A DNA stretch of 26,691 nt from Priapulus caudatus (GCF_000485595.1 NW_014577440.1:136591-163281); one strand, 5' to 3'; shown: positions 12,201-19,477, counted from the stretch's first letter. A program made the numbers and translations. Notes: generated from the letters alone by a model not told the origin.

Positions 12201-15200
12201 TGAATTGTCCTGCCCCTATTGGTTACCTGGGTTTTCACTGTTTACTACATTTAGCACAATTCTGTTGGAGCCTGACTGTGAGGCAGAGATCACAAGAAAT
12301 GGCGATGTGCGCATTACTATTGGTACTGGTGCTCACAGCAAGATTGGCACTGAGCTTGACGACATACAGCTCTCCATCTTCTCGCACAGGTTCATGAGCA
12401 CTGCAGAACAAATGGGCAGGTAAATGTTGCAGGATGACGTGTGCTGGTAAAAGTAGCTTGTGCTAGTAAAAGTGGTGCTGTAGCTTAAATGTTGTCGGCA
12501 TGTATAAACCCCCTGTGGAACACAGAAATGCTGAAACACAGAATCCGAAATACTTGCAGTTCAGAAACCTGAATTCACACATTGCTGATTACACGTGAAA
12601 ACATGGGAACATGGAAAAATAAACATGTTATAGAATTTTAATGAATAATATTGTTTTTTACATAATAAATGAAACGGACTACAATTAACGTATCCAAAGC
12701 TTTTCATAAGCTCAGTGAACATATTTTACATAATCTTGCTACAGAATGTACTTTTAATTTCTGATTATCCCTTTATTTTATTTGTCATGAACAGGATTCT
12801 CCAAAGGACAGCTATTTCAACGAATATAAAGGTACTTTTAGCAATGCAGAAAACAACTAGAATATATATATATATACATAGCTTCTCTGTACTTAGCTTG
12901 CACAACTACACACATTTTTGCTAAGACATTCGTTGATGAATGAATCCTTTCCACTTAACAAGATGATGTAATGGTTGCCGTATGTAGGAGCGACTGGACT
13001 TCTCGTGTGCAATGTTTGGTCCCGACGGGGGTCTGGTTGCCAATGCACCGCACATACCTGTGCATCTGGGAGCCATGCAGGAAACTGTCCAGTTTCAGGT
13101 AAACCAGAAGTCTAAACTAATAGGTTTACTCACTCATTAGTAAATACGTTTATTCTATAGAGTGACACATTGCTATGGTAAAAACGTTGGATGGTAACGT
13201 TTCTACAATCTTTCTAATGTTATATCTCATGACCATTTGATGAGATATATCATAAACATCATTAACATGGATTAACGTTTGTGTGAGTCATGGCACAACT
13301 CATATGTTTAGGGTTTGATTTTATTTGGTTATAATACAGAGAAGCCAAATTGTTATTAGATGTGTGTCTCTCTAATATAACAGGTCAAACTGATTATTGA
13401 GCGTACATGTACAGTCTAGCAAAGTGAATAGTGTTATTGCTCGTGTACTATAGTGCTTACATGTCTATGCTGCCAATGTGGTTCTGTTTGCATGTGTGCT
13501 TTATTTACCAGAGTCTGCATAGTGGTGCCAATTACGATTGAGAAATGTAAGGTATAAATGTAGGCATATTAATCAAAATGGTTCAAGTCTTATTTCCAAA
13601 TACAATATCAGCTCAAAGTCAATATGCATTGTCAACTCGTTGTTTTGCGTTTGTTAAAAAAATTTACATCTGCGCAGCTGAGGCAACTGGGTGACAGTCT
13701 GAGGAAGGGTGATGTGATACTAAGCAACCATCCATGTGCAGGCGGAAGTCACCTGCCAGATCTTACCGTCATCACTCCTGTGAGTAGACATATAGGTTTC
13801 TGTGCACCTTATTGAGATGACGTGAAGAGAAAATAGTCATATATTTTAATCAGCCACTCAAGAGCATTTGCATTTGTATAGTGTGTATAACTAATATAAT
13901 TAATATGCTAATAGCAGGCCAAATATATATCATATGTGACTAATCATTAGTTCAACCCACTGCTTTGCTTAGGTATTCTATAAAGATGTGGTGAGGCCTG
14001 TTTTCTTTGTGGCCAGCAGAGGGCATCATGCAGATATCGGTGGTATCACTCCAGGCTCTATGCCACCACATTCCAAGTCACTAGATGAGGAAGGAGCTGT
14101 CTTCCGCTCTTTTAAGCTTGTTGTAGACGGAGTGTTCCAAGAAAAAGGTATTATTTAGCGTAGTTATGTGTGAGCTGTATGGTTATTTAACCTATGGTGC
14201 GATTTGTAGTAATGTAGCTTAGAAATGTTTCCCATGCATGCATGGTAAATGCTATGAATAATATCAGGCTTTTTAATGTGAGGTAATATTGGTGTTGGTG
14301 AGGCATATATATAGGATCTGTCAATGATTGAACCTTGACAATAGTTGAAATAAGTGATAACTGAGTATGATTATATCTTGAGAAAATTTGGAAAAGTAAC
14401 CCAAATTGTGGACAAGTGTAGTAAAAATTTTGCTTTACTGTGTGCACATGATGGCAGTCATATTACTCTAACAAACAGATCTCTGTGATTTGCTCAAGCA
14501 CATTGTATGCATGCTTGTCCCCATCAGATATGAGAGCCCAAAATGCAAGTGTTGATGATGCACAAAATGTGACAGTGAGTATTTCCTCTAGCTGTAACTG
14601 ATGCACTGATGGAGCCAGAAAAGTTCCCCGGGAGCAGTGGCACACGTAATCTGCAGGACAATCTGTCTGATCTGAGAGCTCAAGTAGCAGCTAACCAGAA
14701 GGCAAGCAATCACAGCTTATTGTGGAAATGTTGGCAGTCAATGTTAGAGTTTAAATTTCAAAATTTTCTTTTAAAAATTCTTGCGCTCACCCCCTGTTCG
14801 TCACTCACATCAATTGGTGGCCTCGGCCACTAACTAATAATTAATAATTGGTCACTAATTAATAATCGTTCCGAGCCTGATCTACGCTTCACGCTTCAGT
14901 TTTGCTTGGATACTGAAGAATTTGGAAAATTTCAGGTTTTTTATCCCAACACCATTCTCATGCCTGACTAATGTGTTACACTGTTTTCAGGGCATCAGAT
15001 TGATAACAGAGTTGATAGATATATATGGACTCGACGTAGTGCAAGCATACATGGCTCACATTCAGGTATCTGCCCTCATACTATGCCTATGACATGCAGT
15101 ATGACTGTGTCTAATACATTCGTATGAATCCCGATTGAAGTCTCGTGAAATACTTGGTAAAAACATCAGCAGTGTGTGATGGGTGTAATAAATTGTTATA

Positions 15201-18200
15201 TCCATATATTGATGTTAATCAACTAAATACAGTGTGGCAGTTGTTATAATTTGTTACTTTCATGAAGTTAGATTAGTCTTATGAATGTAATGTAAACCAT
15301 TATTTATGAACTAGCCCATATATATAATAGGCAAGTGAATGTCAGATAGGAACAGGCGGCGAGTTACCGTTTGCATTTCGATGAGTAAAAAGAAATGCCA
15401 GGCAACATTAGTCCCCCAGCAGAATTTAGCGGAATGTTATGTTGCCAATATTTTAAAATCTGTAACATATTGTAATGTTGGTACTTGATGATACACTCCT
15501 GATTATATTAGGGGTTAGTAATGACAAAATTTGACAAAATCTGTCATTATTAACCACTGATTATATGAACAGATATTATCCATGGTACATGTCAGCACTG
15601 TAAGTTTTCACTTTGCTGATTTTTAAGGAGTGCGTTTTGTTAACAATTGTCGCACAGGCAAATGCAGAGCTAGCTGTCCGAGAGATGCTGCGTGAGATCG
15701 CACATAAAACAAAAGAACGTACAGGAACAACGTCCTTATATGCAGAGGATTTCATGGACGATGGCACCAAGATTGCTATTAGTATCGACATTGATGAAGA
15801 GAAGGTAAGCAGTAGAAATTTAAATGCATTAAATTAAACCTTCATCGATATGTAATATAACAACATTGTCAAATAATTGACTAATAATTGGTCGAAAATA
15901 ATGTATCAAACTGGTAATTATCAAAAATAATAAATGAAAACTTGAAGAGAAAGCTTGAATAAAGTTTGGATGACATGGTAAATAGTTTTTAAAATTGACA
16001 ATTTAGAAGTGATACCAGTATACTGAGTGTTGATTCAACATATGCTATGCGTTCCCATATACAAAATTATTCACTGTGTTGTGCTAATTATAGCTTGCTT
16101 CTGGTTGCAGGGTTCAGCAATAATGGATTTTTCAGGAACAGGGTATGAGGTTTATGGAAACTGCAATGCTCCACGTGCTGTAACTCTCTCAGCCCTCATC
16201 TACTGCCTGCGGTGCATGGTTGGCCATGATGTGCCTCTGAACCAGGTGTGCATTCTCCAAGGATTGCCAGAGTACAGTGCCTGCTGTTGCAGTACACAGT
16301 TATAATAGCCATGAAGTAAAGTATATTCTGAGGTACATTGTGGATACAGAGTTAACACCTATTGGAGATGGGCCAACAAAACCTTGAAACCATTCACAGT
16401 CCAACCTCCCAACTCAATTCCTATTAATTCAATTTTCCCTGAAGCACATAGCTTTTATTATTGTTCCGTAAACAAAGTTGCCATTGCTTGCATTCAGGGT
16501 TGCCTAGCTCCGATAAAGACTGTGATTCCTGCTGGCACTATACTGACGCCCTCGGACACGGCAGCGGTCGTCGGCGGCAACGTGTTGACGTCACAACGCA
16601 TTGTCGACGTCATCCTTAAAGCGTTTGGTGTCTGTGCTGCTTCTCAGGTGTGGCATACATACAATTCAGTGATTGAAACGTATGATTCCTTCCTTGCAAC
16701 AACGCTGTTCTATGGAAACGCTATAGCCAATCAGTATACAAGTACTTTGTTCATTAAAATTGATTTCATATCACACATCGACTCACATTCATTGGCATAC
16801 AGCGAGCAGATGCTCTCATTTGTGTAATTATTCCTTATTCTCAGCCCAAGTGGTTAAAAGTATTCGTGATGTTACAGGGCTGCATGAATAACATCACATT
16901 CGGCGATAAGGACGTGGGATACTATGAGACCGTGGCAGGTGGAGCGGGTGCCGTAAGTTACTCACAATATGTGATCACAATTAACATTTGTCAGTTATCA
17001 AGTAAATCTGCCTGTGAGGAATCGTCTTTAGTTATGCAATCAGTGATGTAGGGCTTCAGATTTACTAGAGCTGGCATGCTAAAATGTCTGAGTTGACGTG
17101 TGCAGACATCAATCTTATAATATGTACAGTGCAAGAAAAATTACTAATGCATGCACTTGTTATTGTCACCCATTTGTCACAGCTAGGAATTAAATATTTT
17201 CATGTGCACCTAGATAAACGTTTAGAAATTAGATTTAATGTAGAGTTAAAAATCTATGATTTTTTCAACTTAAAAAAACTAATAAATGTGAATTTAAATA
17301 AGCCTATCGTGACTGAATTATTGAGATGAGAACAGCTGTGCTTAGTCAATGTATAATTATAGTTCATATTTCCAACTGGTTGTAGGTCAGCATAAGCATA
17401 TTCCTATATGGTTGCCACATTTGCAGGGTCCTGGCTGGCATGGTAGAAGTGGAGTACACACGCATTGCACCAATACGAGAATAACCGATCCAGAAATCGT
17501 TGAACGAAGGTGCGCGTATTACTGCCTGATACTAACGCTGTCTAGGAAGCGCCATACCATCAGTAAAATTATTTAAACTGAAATGATCAAAAACATCGAA
17601 ATCTGTTGGATAGAGTATTTTTGCACGTGAAAGTTGCGATATCTGCACTTTGTTCATTATTATCATTATCAGTCTCCTAATAAATTCATGCACTTGTTTA
17701 CAGGATCAGATCTTCAATGTGATTTAATGCAATCCCAGGTTATTGTCCACACCCATAAATATAGCAATACATTATGATTGAACTAATGTGCTTTCTACCA
17801 ATGACAATATGTCTCCTATGAAGCTAGTGCGTGAACCATTAGTTGTATACAGCACACGAAGCTAGTCATGTGAAAGTCATCTAGACTTTTCCTACCTCGA
17901 CTGTATCTCTGCACAAAGCTAGTGTTTCTACCTGTGCTAATGTATCCTGCGTAAAACTAGTCTTTTCACCTGTGCATATTCCTTATGAAGCCAGTGTGGC
18001 CACACATAATATGACAGATCTATTTATCTATACCTGTATGGTAGTGATGTACACCATGTTGTTGCAGGTACCCTGTGATTGTTCAGCGCTTTGAGCTCAA
18101 CCCACACTCGGGAGGCGTCGGAAGGTGGCATGGAGGAGATGGTGTGATACGCGAGCTTCTCTTCAGGAAAGACCTCATGCTGTCTGTACTCACGGAGCGA

Positions 18201-19477
18201 CGAGTGTTTAGTCCTTATGGGCTCAATGGCAAGTAGTGCACGTTATAATAAATGTTGTTGCGCAATATAGTAAGTGGGAGCTTGATACCGGGTCTGTAGA
18301 GAACAAGGGTGCTCCCCTAAAGCCAACGTGGTTAATGCGTATTCCGTACTCTAGACAAGATGATTGAAGCATGCCATATATCACTGGACAACATGTAAGA
18401 TTCCGAGCTTTGAATTGATTTGTAGTAGTGATGTGATTCATGGTGAATGTCAGTGAAGTAACCTCTACATTACCACAAGCGTTTATTTTGAATTTGATGG
18501 TATGACCAATCTGATTGTCCCTTACAGAAATGATATTGCATACATATAGAGTTTAATTCTATCGCTAATTGTAATTACCTGTTGCTGAGGCAGGTGGTAG
18601 AAATGGCCAGCGGGGTCTGAATCTACTCCTGCGTGAAGATGGCAGGATCATTAACCTTGGAGGCAAGACTGCTGTCAATGTGTTACCAGGGGTATGTATA
18701 TAGGTACATCATTAGAGATACATAAAAAATCATGTCACAATGTCTAGTTTATGTATTACCATTACATCATGGCAACCTCAAAATCTTGTCTTTATTTGAT
18801 GGTGTTAGGACATGCTGTAGTGTTGTCAGAATCTGCCATTTATAGTTGGGTATAAGAATAAAAGGATTGAGTGTCAAAATCCTGACTTGCCGTCAACGTT
18901 GTGATGGTAAAAAACTCTAATATGAATGTCAAGAAATAAACATGAAGTCTAGATTCCAGTTTTATTCTAGGGCATGGTCAGTTAATACGAATGATTATTT
19001 TCGACAGTTTGGTGCATTATTTTCAATACTTTATTTGAAGGAGGATGAAACAATTTATCTAGTGACGTGTGTATAATAATGAACCTTTCCTGATCAGCCT
19101 GTGTTCACCTTCAACAGCAGTTCTAATTTTCATGCTATTTTTGAATGTGAAAATTTGCAGTAATTTAAAAAAAAAGAATACAAGGCAAAAAAAATCGTGT
19201 TAATTTGATTGATATCTGTCAATGAATCAGATGGCCGTTTGTTGTAAATGGGGGTAGTGCTTAAAATAATGTTTTTATATAGCTTGCTGATATAGTCAAG
19301 ACGAGCAATTGTCTGCGTTTTCAGGATGTGTTTCGGCTAAGAACTCCAGCAGGTGGTGGCTATGGAGCAGCAGACGATGAAGGGGAGAGTCGGTTATATC
19401 AGCAGGGAAAAGATGTAGCTGCGTTTGCACTAAAAGGAAGTGTCCATGAATACACACGAAGACAAGAATCAGCATGA
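2099..19477 (+). CDS. OPLAH: 5-oxoprolinase (ATP-hydrolysing), 32 exons, 5'-partial
   Basis: Cytosolic enzyme of the gamma-glutamyl cycle: 5-oxo-L-proline + ATP + 2 H2O gives L-glutamate + ADP + phosphate. The joined exons are 2099-2290, 2930-3055, 3179-3285, 4032-4147, 4313-4392, 5219-5271, 5654-5855, 6026-6143, 6878-6932, 7144-7231, 7496-7621, 7856-7968, 8149-8237, 8587-8668, 9269-9406, 9694-9832, 11624-11736, 12255-12419, 12795-12831, 12988-13098, 13678-13779, 13973-14147, 14592-14701, 14991-15065, 15658-15804, 16111-16245, 16498-16647, 16878-16952, 17427-17509, 18068-18228, 18594-18691 and 19325-19477. They give 3714 nt, or 1237 residues plus TGA, in one open frame. In window residue numbers, residues 1 to ~155 are the remainder of the hydantoinase/oxoprolinase N-terminal domain, ~175-475 hydantoinase A with the phosphate-binding motif [12 protein letters not shown] at 258-269, VAAGGGS at 298 and [11 protein letters not shown] at 434, and ~683-1210 hydantoinase B with [12 protein letters not shown] and RGHHADIGG. 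About 55-60 N-terminal residues are missing from the window. The family is usually about 1290 residues, so the model is otherwise full length. No frameshift or internal stop was seen. Confidence 0.97.
2557..2706. mobile_element. 150-bp G-run/C-run inverted-repeat element (MITE-like)
   Basis: The left arm reads CAGCGCTGTAGCTA then ten or more G, then CAGTTGCC. The right arm reads TTGCC, a C-run, and TAGCTACGCTCCTG. Reverse complement of the right end is CAGGAGCGTAGCTA, matching the left end at 10 of 14 positions, with the G-run opposite the C-run. It lies in an OPLAH intron. The overall form is that of a short non-autonomous terminal-inverted-repeat element; superfamily not assigned. Confidence 0.55.
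2930..3055 (+). CDS. OPLAH: OPLAH exon 2 of window
   Basis: Acceptor TTTGTTTAG and donor GTAATT; 42 codons, phase 0. It encodes [14 protein letters not shown], matching the family segment (V-L-x-E-x-V-x-E-V-x-E-R-V), followed by a variable charged stretch ending in STKEK. Confidence 0.93.
3179..3285 (+). CDS. OPLAH: OPLAH exon 3 of window
   Basis: Acceptor TTTGAAG after a T-rich tract and a rather weak donor GTATGG; starts in phase 0 and ends two bases into a codon. It encodes [15 protein letters not shown]. The split codon joins exactly to YGGHE in the next exon. Confidence 0.9.
3286..4031 (+). other. OPLAH intron, 746 bp, no feature
   Basis: Strongly AT-rich intron sequence with no recognisable element or coding segment on either strand. 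Confidence 0.7.
4032..4147 (+). CDS. OPLAH: OPLAH exon 4 of window
   Basis: Acceptor TTGTTCAAG and donor GTAAAA. It encodes [14 protein letters not shown], then [20 protein letters not shown], strongly conserved in the family at the end of the N-terminal domain. Confidence 0.95.
4313..4392 (+). CDS. OPLAH: OPLAH exon 5 of window
   Basis: Acceptor TTTTGTTTTAG and donor GTAAGT. It encodes [18 protein letters not shown], corresponding to the conserved TACADAYLTP segment that begins hydantoinase A. The exon ends in phase 0. Confidence 0.95.
4393..5218 (+). other. OPLAH intron, 826 bp
   Basis: AT-rich. It holds one CTCF-like motif near its start (4415-4429), a stretch of ACTGA/ACTGG-like degenerate repetition at about 4820-4870, and a short TATATATTATAT run at about 4890-4912. 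No coding segment was seen. Confidence 0.6.
4415..4429 (-). promoter_or_regulatory. CTCF-like motif
   Basis: The reverse strand reads CCAGTAGATGGCAGC, fitting the published vertebrate/fly CTCF core CCASYAGRKGGCAS at every position. It lies in an OPLAH intron, 23 bp after an exon end. Binding is inference; the motif is short and could be chance or part of an old repeat. Confidence 0.3.
5219..5271 (+). CDS. OPLAH: OPLAH exon 6 of window (53 bp)
   Basis: Acceptor TTTATTTTGCAG and donor GTGAGT. A short exon encoding [15 protein letters not shown], the conserved L-F-M-x-S-D-G-G-L-A-P motif. It ends two bases into a lysine codon completed in the next exon. Confidence 0.95.
5654..5855 (+). CDS. OPLAH: OPLAH exon 7 of window, ATP-binding core
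   Basis: Acceptor GGTTTCCAG and donor GTAAGA. It encodes [13 protein letters not shown], then [18 protein letters not shown], then [12 protein letters not shown]. The DMGGTSTD loop is the second actin-fold phosphate-binding motif expected of hydantoinase A. Confidence 0.97.
6026..6143 (+). CDS. OPLAH: OPLAH exon 8 of window
   Basis: Acceptor CATACATACAG and donor GTCAGT. It encodes [17 protein letters not shown], then [13 protein letters not shown] and CYRK, almost invariant in the family. It ends one base into a glycine codon. Confidence 0.97.
6160..6680. mobile_element. Foldback MITE-like element with TTCACACG motifs
   Basis: The outer ends are related inverted repeats: left CTATAATAG..TTTTCACACG, and the right end on the reverse strand reads CTATAGCTGCGTTCACACGA. 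Inside is a near-perfect 25-bp inverted pair (6183-6207 with 6341-6365, one mismatch), another pair CGCGGTCCAAGA / TCTTGGACCGCG, and a long hairpin at 6386-6443. No ORF of note. It lies in an OPLAH intron (6144-6877). Confidence 0.6.
6386..6443. repeat. Long imperfect hairpin
   Basis: GACTGGTCC..CTCGACAGTTCCA pairs with TGGAACAGTCGAGGACCAGTC around a loop of about 12 bases. It is nested in the foldback element and probably part of it. Confidence 0.6.
6878..6932 (+). CDS. OPLAH: OPLAH exon 9 of window (55 bp)
   Basis: Acceptor GCTTGTAG and donor GTATGT. It encodes [18 protein letters not shown], matching the family motif V-T-D-A-N-L-x-L-G-R-L. An AT-rich intron follows. Confidence 0.92.
7144..7231 (+). 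CDS. OPLAH: OPLAH exon 10 of window
   Basis: The donor is GTATGC. The acceptor AATAATAAAG lacks a good pyrimidine tract, but the frame and protein alignment ([15 protein letters not shown]) require this junction. It ends in phase 0 after LTAE. Confidence 0.88.
7496..7621 (+). CDS. OPLAH: OPLAH exon 11 of window
   Basis: Acceptor TATTTAACAG and donor GTACTT; 42 codons, phase 0. It encodes [20 protein letters not shown], then IRALTQ, matching the conserved ANE-x-M-C-R-P-I-R-x-L-T segment. Confidence 0.96.
7856..7968 (+). CDS. OPLAH: OPLAH exon 12 of window
   Basis: Acceptor TTCTTGGTTAG and donor GTAAGA. It encodes [19 protein letters not shown], the third glycine-rich nucleotide-fold motif of hydantoinase A, then LGMKTVFIH. 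Confidence 0.96.
8149..8237 (+). CDS. OPLAH: OPLAH exon 13 of window
   Basis: Acceptor TGTGTGCAG and donor GTGAGT. It encodes [20 protein letters not shown], the conserved L-S-A-x-G-x-A-L-A-D motif. It ends one base into a codon. Confidence 0.96.
8587..8668 (+). CDS. OPLAH: OPLAH exon 14 of window
   Basis: Acceptor CCTTTTCAG and donor GTATCT. It encodes [16 protein letters not shown], then a helix-like ELQKQGF. This is a less conserved linker in the family. Confidence 0.9.
8761..9185. mobile_element. Foldback MITE with ACGATGAA tandem arrays in both arms
   Basis: The left end is AGGCCACCGCACACCAGCC, then GATTTTTACAAACGATG. The right end on the reverse strand is AAAGGCACCGCACACCAGCC, then TCGATTTTTACAAATCGATG. 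The terminal inverted repeats are therefore about 35-40 bp. Each arm continues into ACGATGAA-type repeats. TTA occurs just outside both ends (8758-8760 and 9186-9188), which would suit the 3-bp target sites of PIF/Harbinger elements, with one base of uncertainty. No transposase. Confidence 0.7.
8791..8836 (+). repeat. Tandem 8-bp repeat (ACGATGAA)n
   Basis: Nearly six perfect copies of ACGATGAA in the left arm of the foldback element. The right arm (about 9085-9150) has a decayed complementary array of TTTCATCG and TTTCAATCG units. Confidence 0.85.
9196..9225. repeat. (TA)n microsatellite
   Basis: About 14 TA dinucleotides in an uninterrupted run directly after the foldback element, 43 bp before an OPLAH exon. 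Confidence 0.9.
9269..9406 (+). CDS. OPLAH: OPLAH exon 15 of window
   Basis: Acceptor CTACTTTCAG and donor GTATTT. It encodes [16 protein letters not shown], matching family F-L-H-L-R-Y-x-G-T-D, then [12 protein letters not shown]. Confidence 0.94.
9694..9832 (+). CDS. OPLAH: OPLAH exon 16 of window
   Basis: Acceptor TTTTGTATAG and donor GTAATA. It encodes [20 protein letters not shown], then a variable linker ending AKIK in phase 0. The 1.8-kb intron that follows contains a repeat insertion. Confidence 0.94.
9980..11000 (+). repeat. Dispersed ~1-kb repeat, copy 2 (diverged)
   Basis: It lies in the 1791-bp OPLAH intron 9833-11623 and explains most of that intron. It shares with the other copies CGGCACAAATCT, CCTTAACTTAAGG, GCTGACCTA..TTTTATCACTT, and ATGGATGTGTTGACTGTTAA. 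With copy 3 it also shares ACATGTTAATATAGCG, TGTATCTTTATTACTG, ATAGATTTTAGATCTGTATT and GCGCGAACGCGGTGGCGGGA. Same orientation as copies 1 and 3. No open reading frame of meaningful length. The left boundary is the least certain. Confidence 0.75.
11001..11623 (+). other. Remainder of OPLAH intron
   Basis: Sequence between repeat copy 2 and the next exon. It contains an alternating GCATGC/ATGTGCGTG stretch at about 11100-11130 and an AT-rich remainder. No coding segment was recognised; the short open frame at 11129-11335 has no family resemblance. Confidence 0.5.
11624..11736 (+). CDS. OPLAH: OPLAH exon 17 of window
   Basis: Acceptor TTTCACATAG and donor GTGTGT. It encodes [19 protein letters not shown], then GPAVIIDKN, matching the family G-P-x-I-I-D-x-N-S segment between the A and B domains. 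Confidence 0.94.
11873..12218. mobile_element. hAT-like MITE remnant
   Basis: The left end GTGGGGCGATCC and the reverse of the right end ATAGGGGCAGGACAAT are similar inverted termini. The interior is rich in TATCGATACA-like words, including the palindrome GTATCGCGATAC at 11916-11927 and ATATCGAT at 12193-12200. This resembles widespread short hAT-type elements with GGGGC termini; that assignment is from general knowledge, and no clear 8-bp target duplication was found. It ends about 36 bp before exon 12255. Confidence 0.45.
12255..12419 (+). CDS. OPLAH: OPLAH exon 18 of window, start of hydantoinase B
   Basis: Acceptor TACATTTAG and donor GTAAAT. It encodes [14 protein letters not shown], then [20 protein letters not shown]. 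The latter is the conserved opening of the hydantoinase B domain. Confidence 0.96.
12795..12831 (+). CDS. OPLAH: OPLAH exon 19 of window, 37-bp microexon
   Basis: Acceptor CATGAACAG and donor GTACTT. A very short exon encoding [12 protein letters not shown], an almost invariant hydantoinase B peptide. Frame and conservation make the call secure despite its size. Confidence 0.95.
12988..13098 (+). CDS. OPLAH: OPLAH exon 20 of window
   Basis: Acceptor CGTATGTAG and donor GTAAAC; 37 codons, phase 0. It encodes [20 protein letters not shown], then [14 protein letters not shown], a highly conserved core of hydantoinase B. Confidence 0.97.
13678..13779 (+). CDS. OPLAH: OPLAH exon 21 of window
   Basis: Acceptor CATCTGCGCAG and donor GTGAGT; 34 codons, phase 0. 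It encodes [20 protein letters not shown]. The N-H-P-x-x-G-G-x-H-L-P-D motif carries likely active-site or metal-site residues of the family. Confidence 0.97.
13973..14147 (+). CDS. OPLAH: OPLAH exon 22 of window
   Basis: Acceptor TTTGCTTAG and donor GTATTA. It encodes [20 protein letters not shown], the histidine-rich signature of hydantoinase B, then [12 protein letters not shown]. Confidence 0.97.
14592..14701 (+). CDS. OPLAH: OPLAH exon 23 of window, GC donor
   Basis: Acceptor TTCCTCTAG. It encodes [20 protein letters not shown] then K. The donor reads AAG|GCAAGC, so the next intron begins GC rather than GT. The joined protein AANQK+GIRL matches the family exactly. Confidence 0.94.
14702..14990 (+). 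other. OPLAH: GC-AG intron
   Basis: The intron starts GCAAGC and ends TGTTTTCAG. The GC boundary is fixed by the frame and by the conserved protein on both sides (AANQK then GIRL). No alternative GT keeps the alignment. Confidence 0.9.
14991..15065 (+). CDS. OPLAH: OPLAH exon 24 of window
   Basis: Acceptor CTGTTTTCAG and donor GTATCT; 25 codons, phase 0. It encodes [20 protein letters not shown] then MAHIQ, conserved in the family. Confidence 0.95.
15066..15657 (+). other. OPLAH intron, 592 bp, with a small hairpin
   Basis: Contains an inverted pair GGTTAGTAATGACA (15513-15526) and TGTCATTATTAACC (15542-15555), 13 of 14 matching, around a 15-base loop. The rest is AT-rich and featureless. 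Confidence 0.55.
15658..15804 (+). CDS. OPLAH: OPLAH exon 25 of window
   Basis: Acceptor GTCGCACAG and donor GTAAGC; 49 codons, phase 0. It encodes [14 protein letters not shown], then [18 protein letters not shown], matching the family E-D-x-M-D-D-G motif. Confidence 0.95.
16111..16245 (+). CDS. OPLAH: OPLAH exon 26 of window
   Basis: Acceptor CTGGTTGCAG and donor GTGTGC; 45 codons, phase 0. It encodes [20 protein letters not shown], then [13 protein letters not shown], very conserved (D-F-S-G-T-x-P/Y-x-V). Confidence 0.97.
16498..16647 (+). CDS. OPLAH: OPLAH exon 27 of window
   Basis: Acceptor TTGCATTCAG and donor GTGTGG; 50 codons, phase 0. It encodes [16 protein letters not shown], then [19 protein letters not shown], conserved in hydantoinase B. 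Confidence 0.97.
16878..16952 (+). CDS. OPLAH: OPLAH exon 28 of window
   Basis: Acceptor GATGTTACAG and donor GTAAGT; 25 codons, phase 0. It encodes [10 protein letters not shown], then [12 protein letters not shown], an almost invariant family peptide. Confidence 0.97.
17427..17509 (+). CDS. OPLAH: OPLAH exon 29 of window
   Basis: Acceptor ACATTTGCAG and a weak donor GTGCGC. It encodes [20 protein letters not shown], then DPEIVER. It ends two bases into an arginine codon completed by the next exon. Confidence 0.96.
17821..17995 (+). repeat. Degenerate minisatellite, GAAGCTAGTG units
   Basis: The word AAGCTAGTG or a near variant recurs at about 17821, 17859, 17915, 17953 and 17988, mostly 34-39 bp apart, with accompanying ACCTGTGC and TCCT(A/T)TGAAG blocks. 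It is an old, decayed tandem array in an OPLAH intron (17510-18067). Confidence 0.5.
18068..18228 (+). CDS. OPLAH: OPLAH exon 30 of window, GC donor
   Basis: Acceptor TTGTTGCAG. It encodes [19 protein letters not shown], then [13 protein letters not shown] and [16 protein letters not shown]. The donor reads AATG|GCAAGT, a strong site apart from C at position +2. A GT four bases later would run into a stop after joining. Confidence 0.94.
18229..18593 (+). other. OPLAH: GC-AG intron
   Basis: The intron starts GCAAGT and ends CTGAGGCAG. The joined codon is glycine (G|GT) in [12 protein letters not shown], as the family requires. Using the nearby GT at 18233 would give a stop codon. Confidence 0.9.
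18594..18691 (+). CDS. OPLAH: OPLAH exon 31 of window
   Basis: Acceptor TGCTGAGGCAG and donor GTATGT. It encodes [18 protein letters not shown], then [14 protein letters not shown], aligning with the family G-x-x-G-x-R-G-L-N and N-L-G-G-K-T motifs. Confidence 0.95.
18692..19324 (+). other. OPLAH last intron, 633 bp, no feature
   Basis: AT-rich intron. No repeat, coding segment or RNA gene was recognised. Confidence 0.6.
19325..19477 (+). CDS. OPLAH: OPLAH terminal exon
   Basis: Acceptor GCGTTTTCAG and stop TGA at 19475-19477; 50 residues. It encodes [16 protein letters not shown], then [17 protein letters not shown], aligning with the family C-terminus (T-P-G-G-G-G-Y-G and G-S-V-x-E-Y). Confidence 0.96.
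   Translation, partial: DVFRLRTPAGGGYGAADDEGESRLYQQGKDVAAFALKGSVHEYTRRQESA

Larger units (their letters stand above)
12420..13677 (+). other. OPLAH introns (375, 156 and 579 bp), no further feature
   Basis: AT-rich intron sequence between exons 18 and 21 of the window, with small exons at 12795 and 12988. The 579-bp intron (13099-13677) has no recognisable element. Confidence 0.6.

Noticed and set aside
14013-14025. Perfect CTCF core CCAGCAGAGGGCA within an OPLAH exon
   Set aside because: The bases encode the conserved peptide ASRGH, so the match is explained by coding constraint; not listed as a regulatory feature.
2099-19477. Pseudogene possibility for OPLAH
   Set aside because: All 32 exons keep one open frame with conserved motifs and usable splice sites, so an active gene is much more likely.
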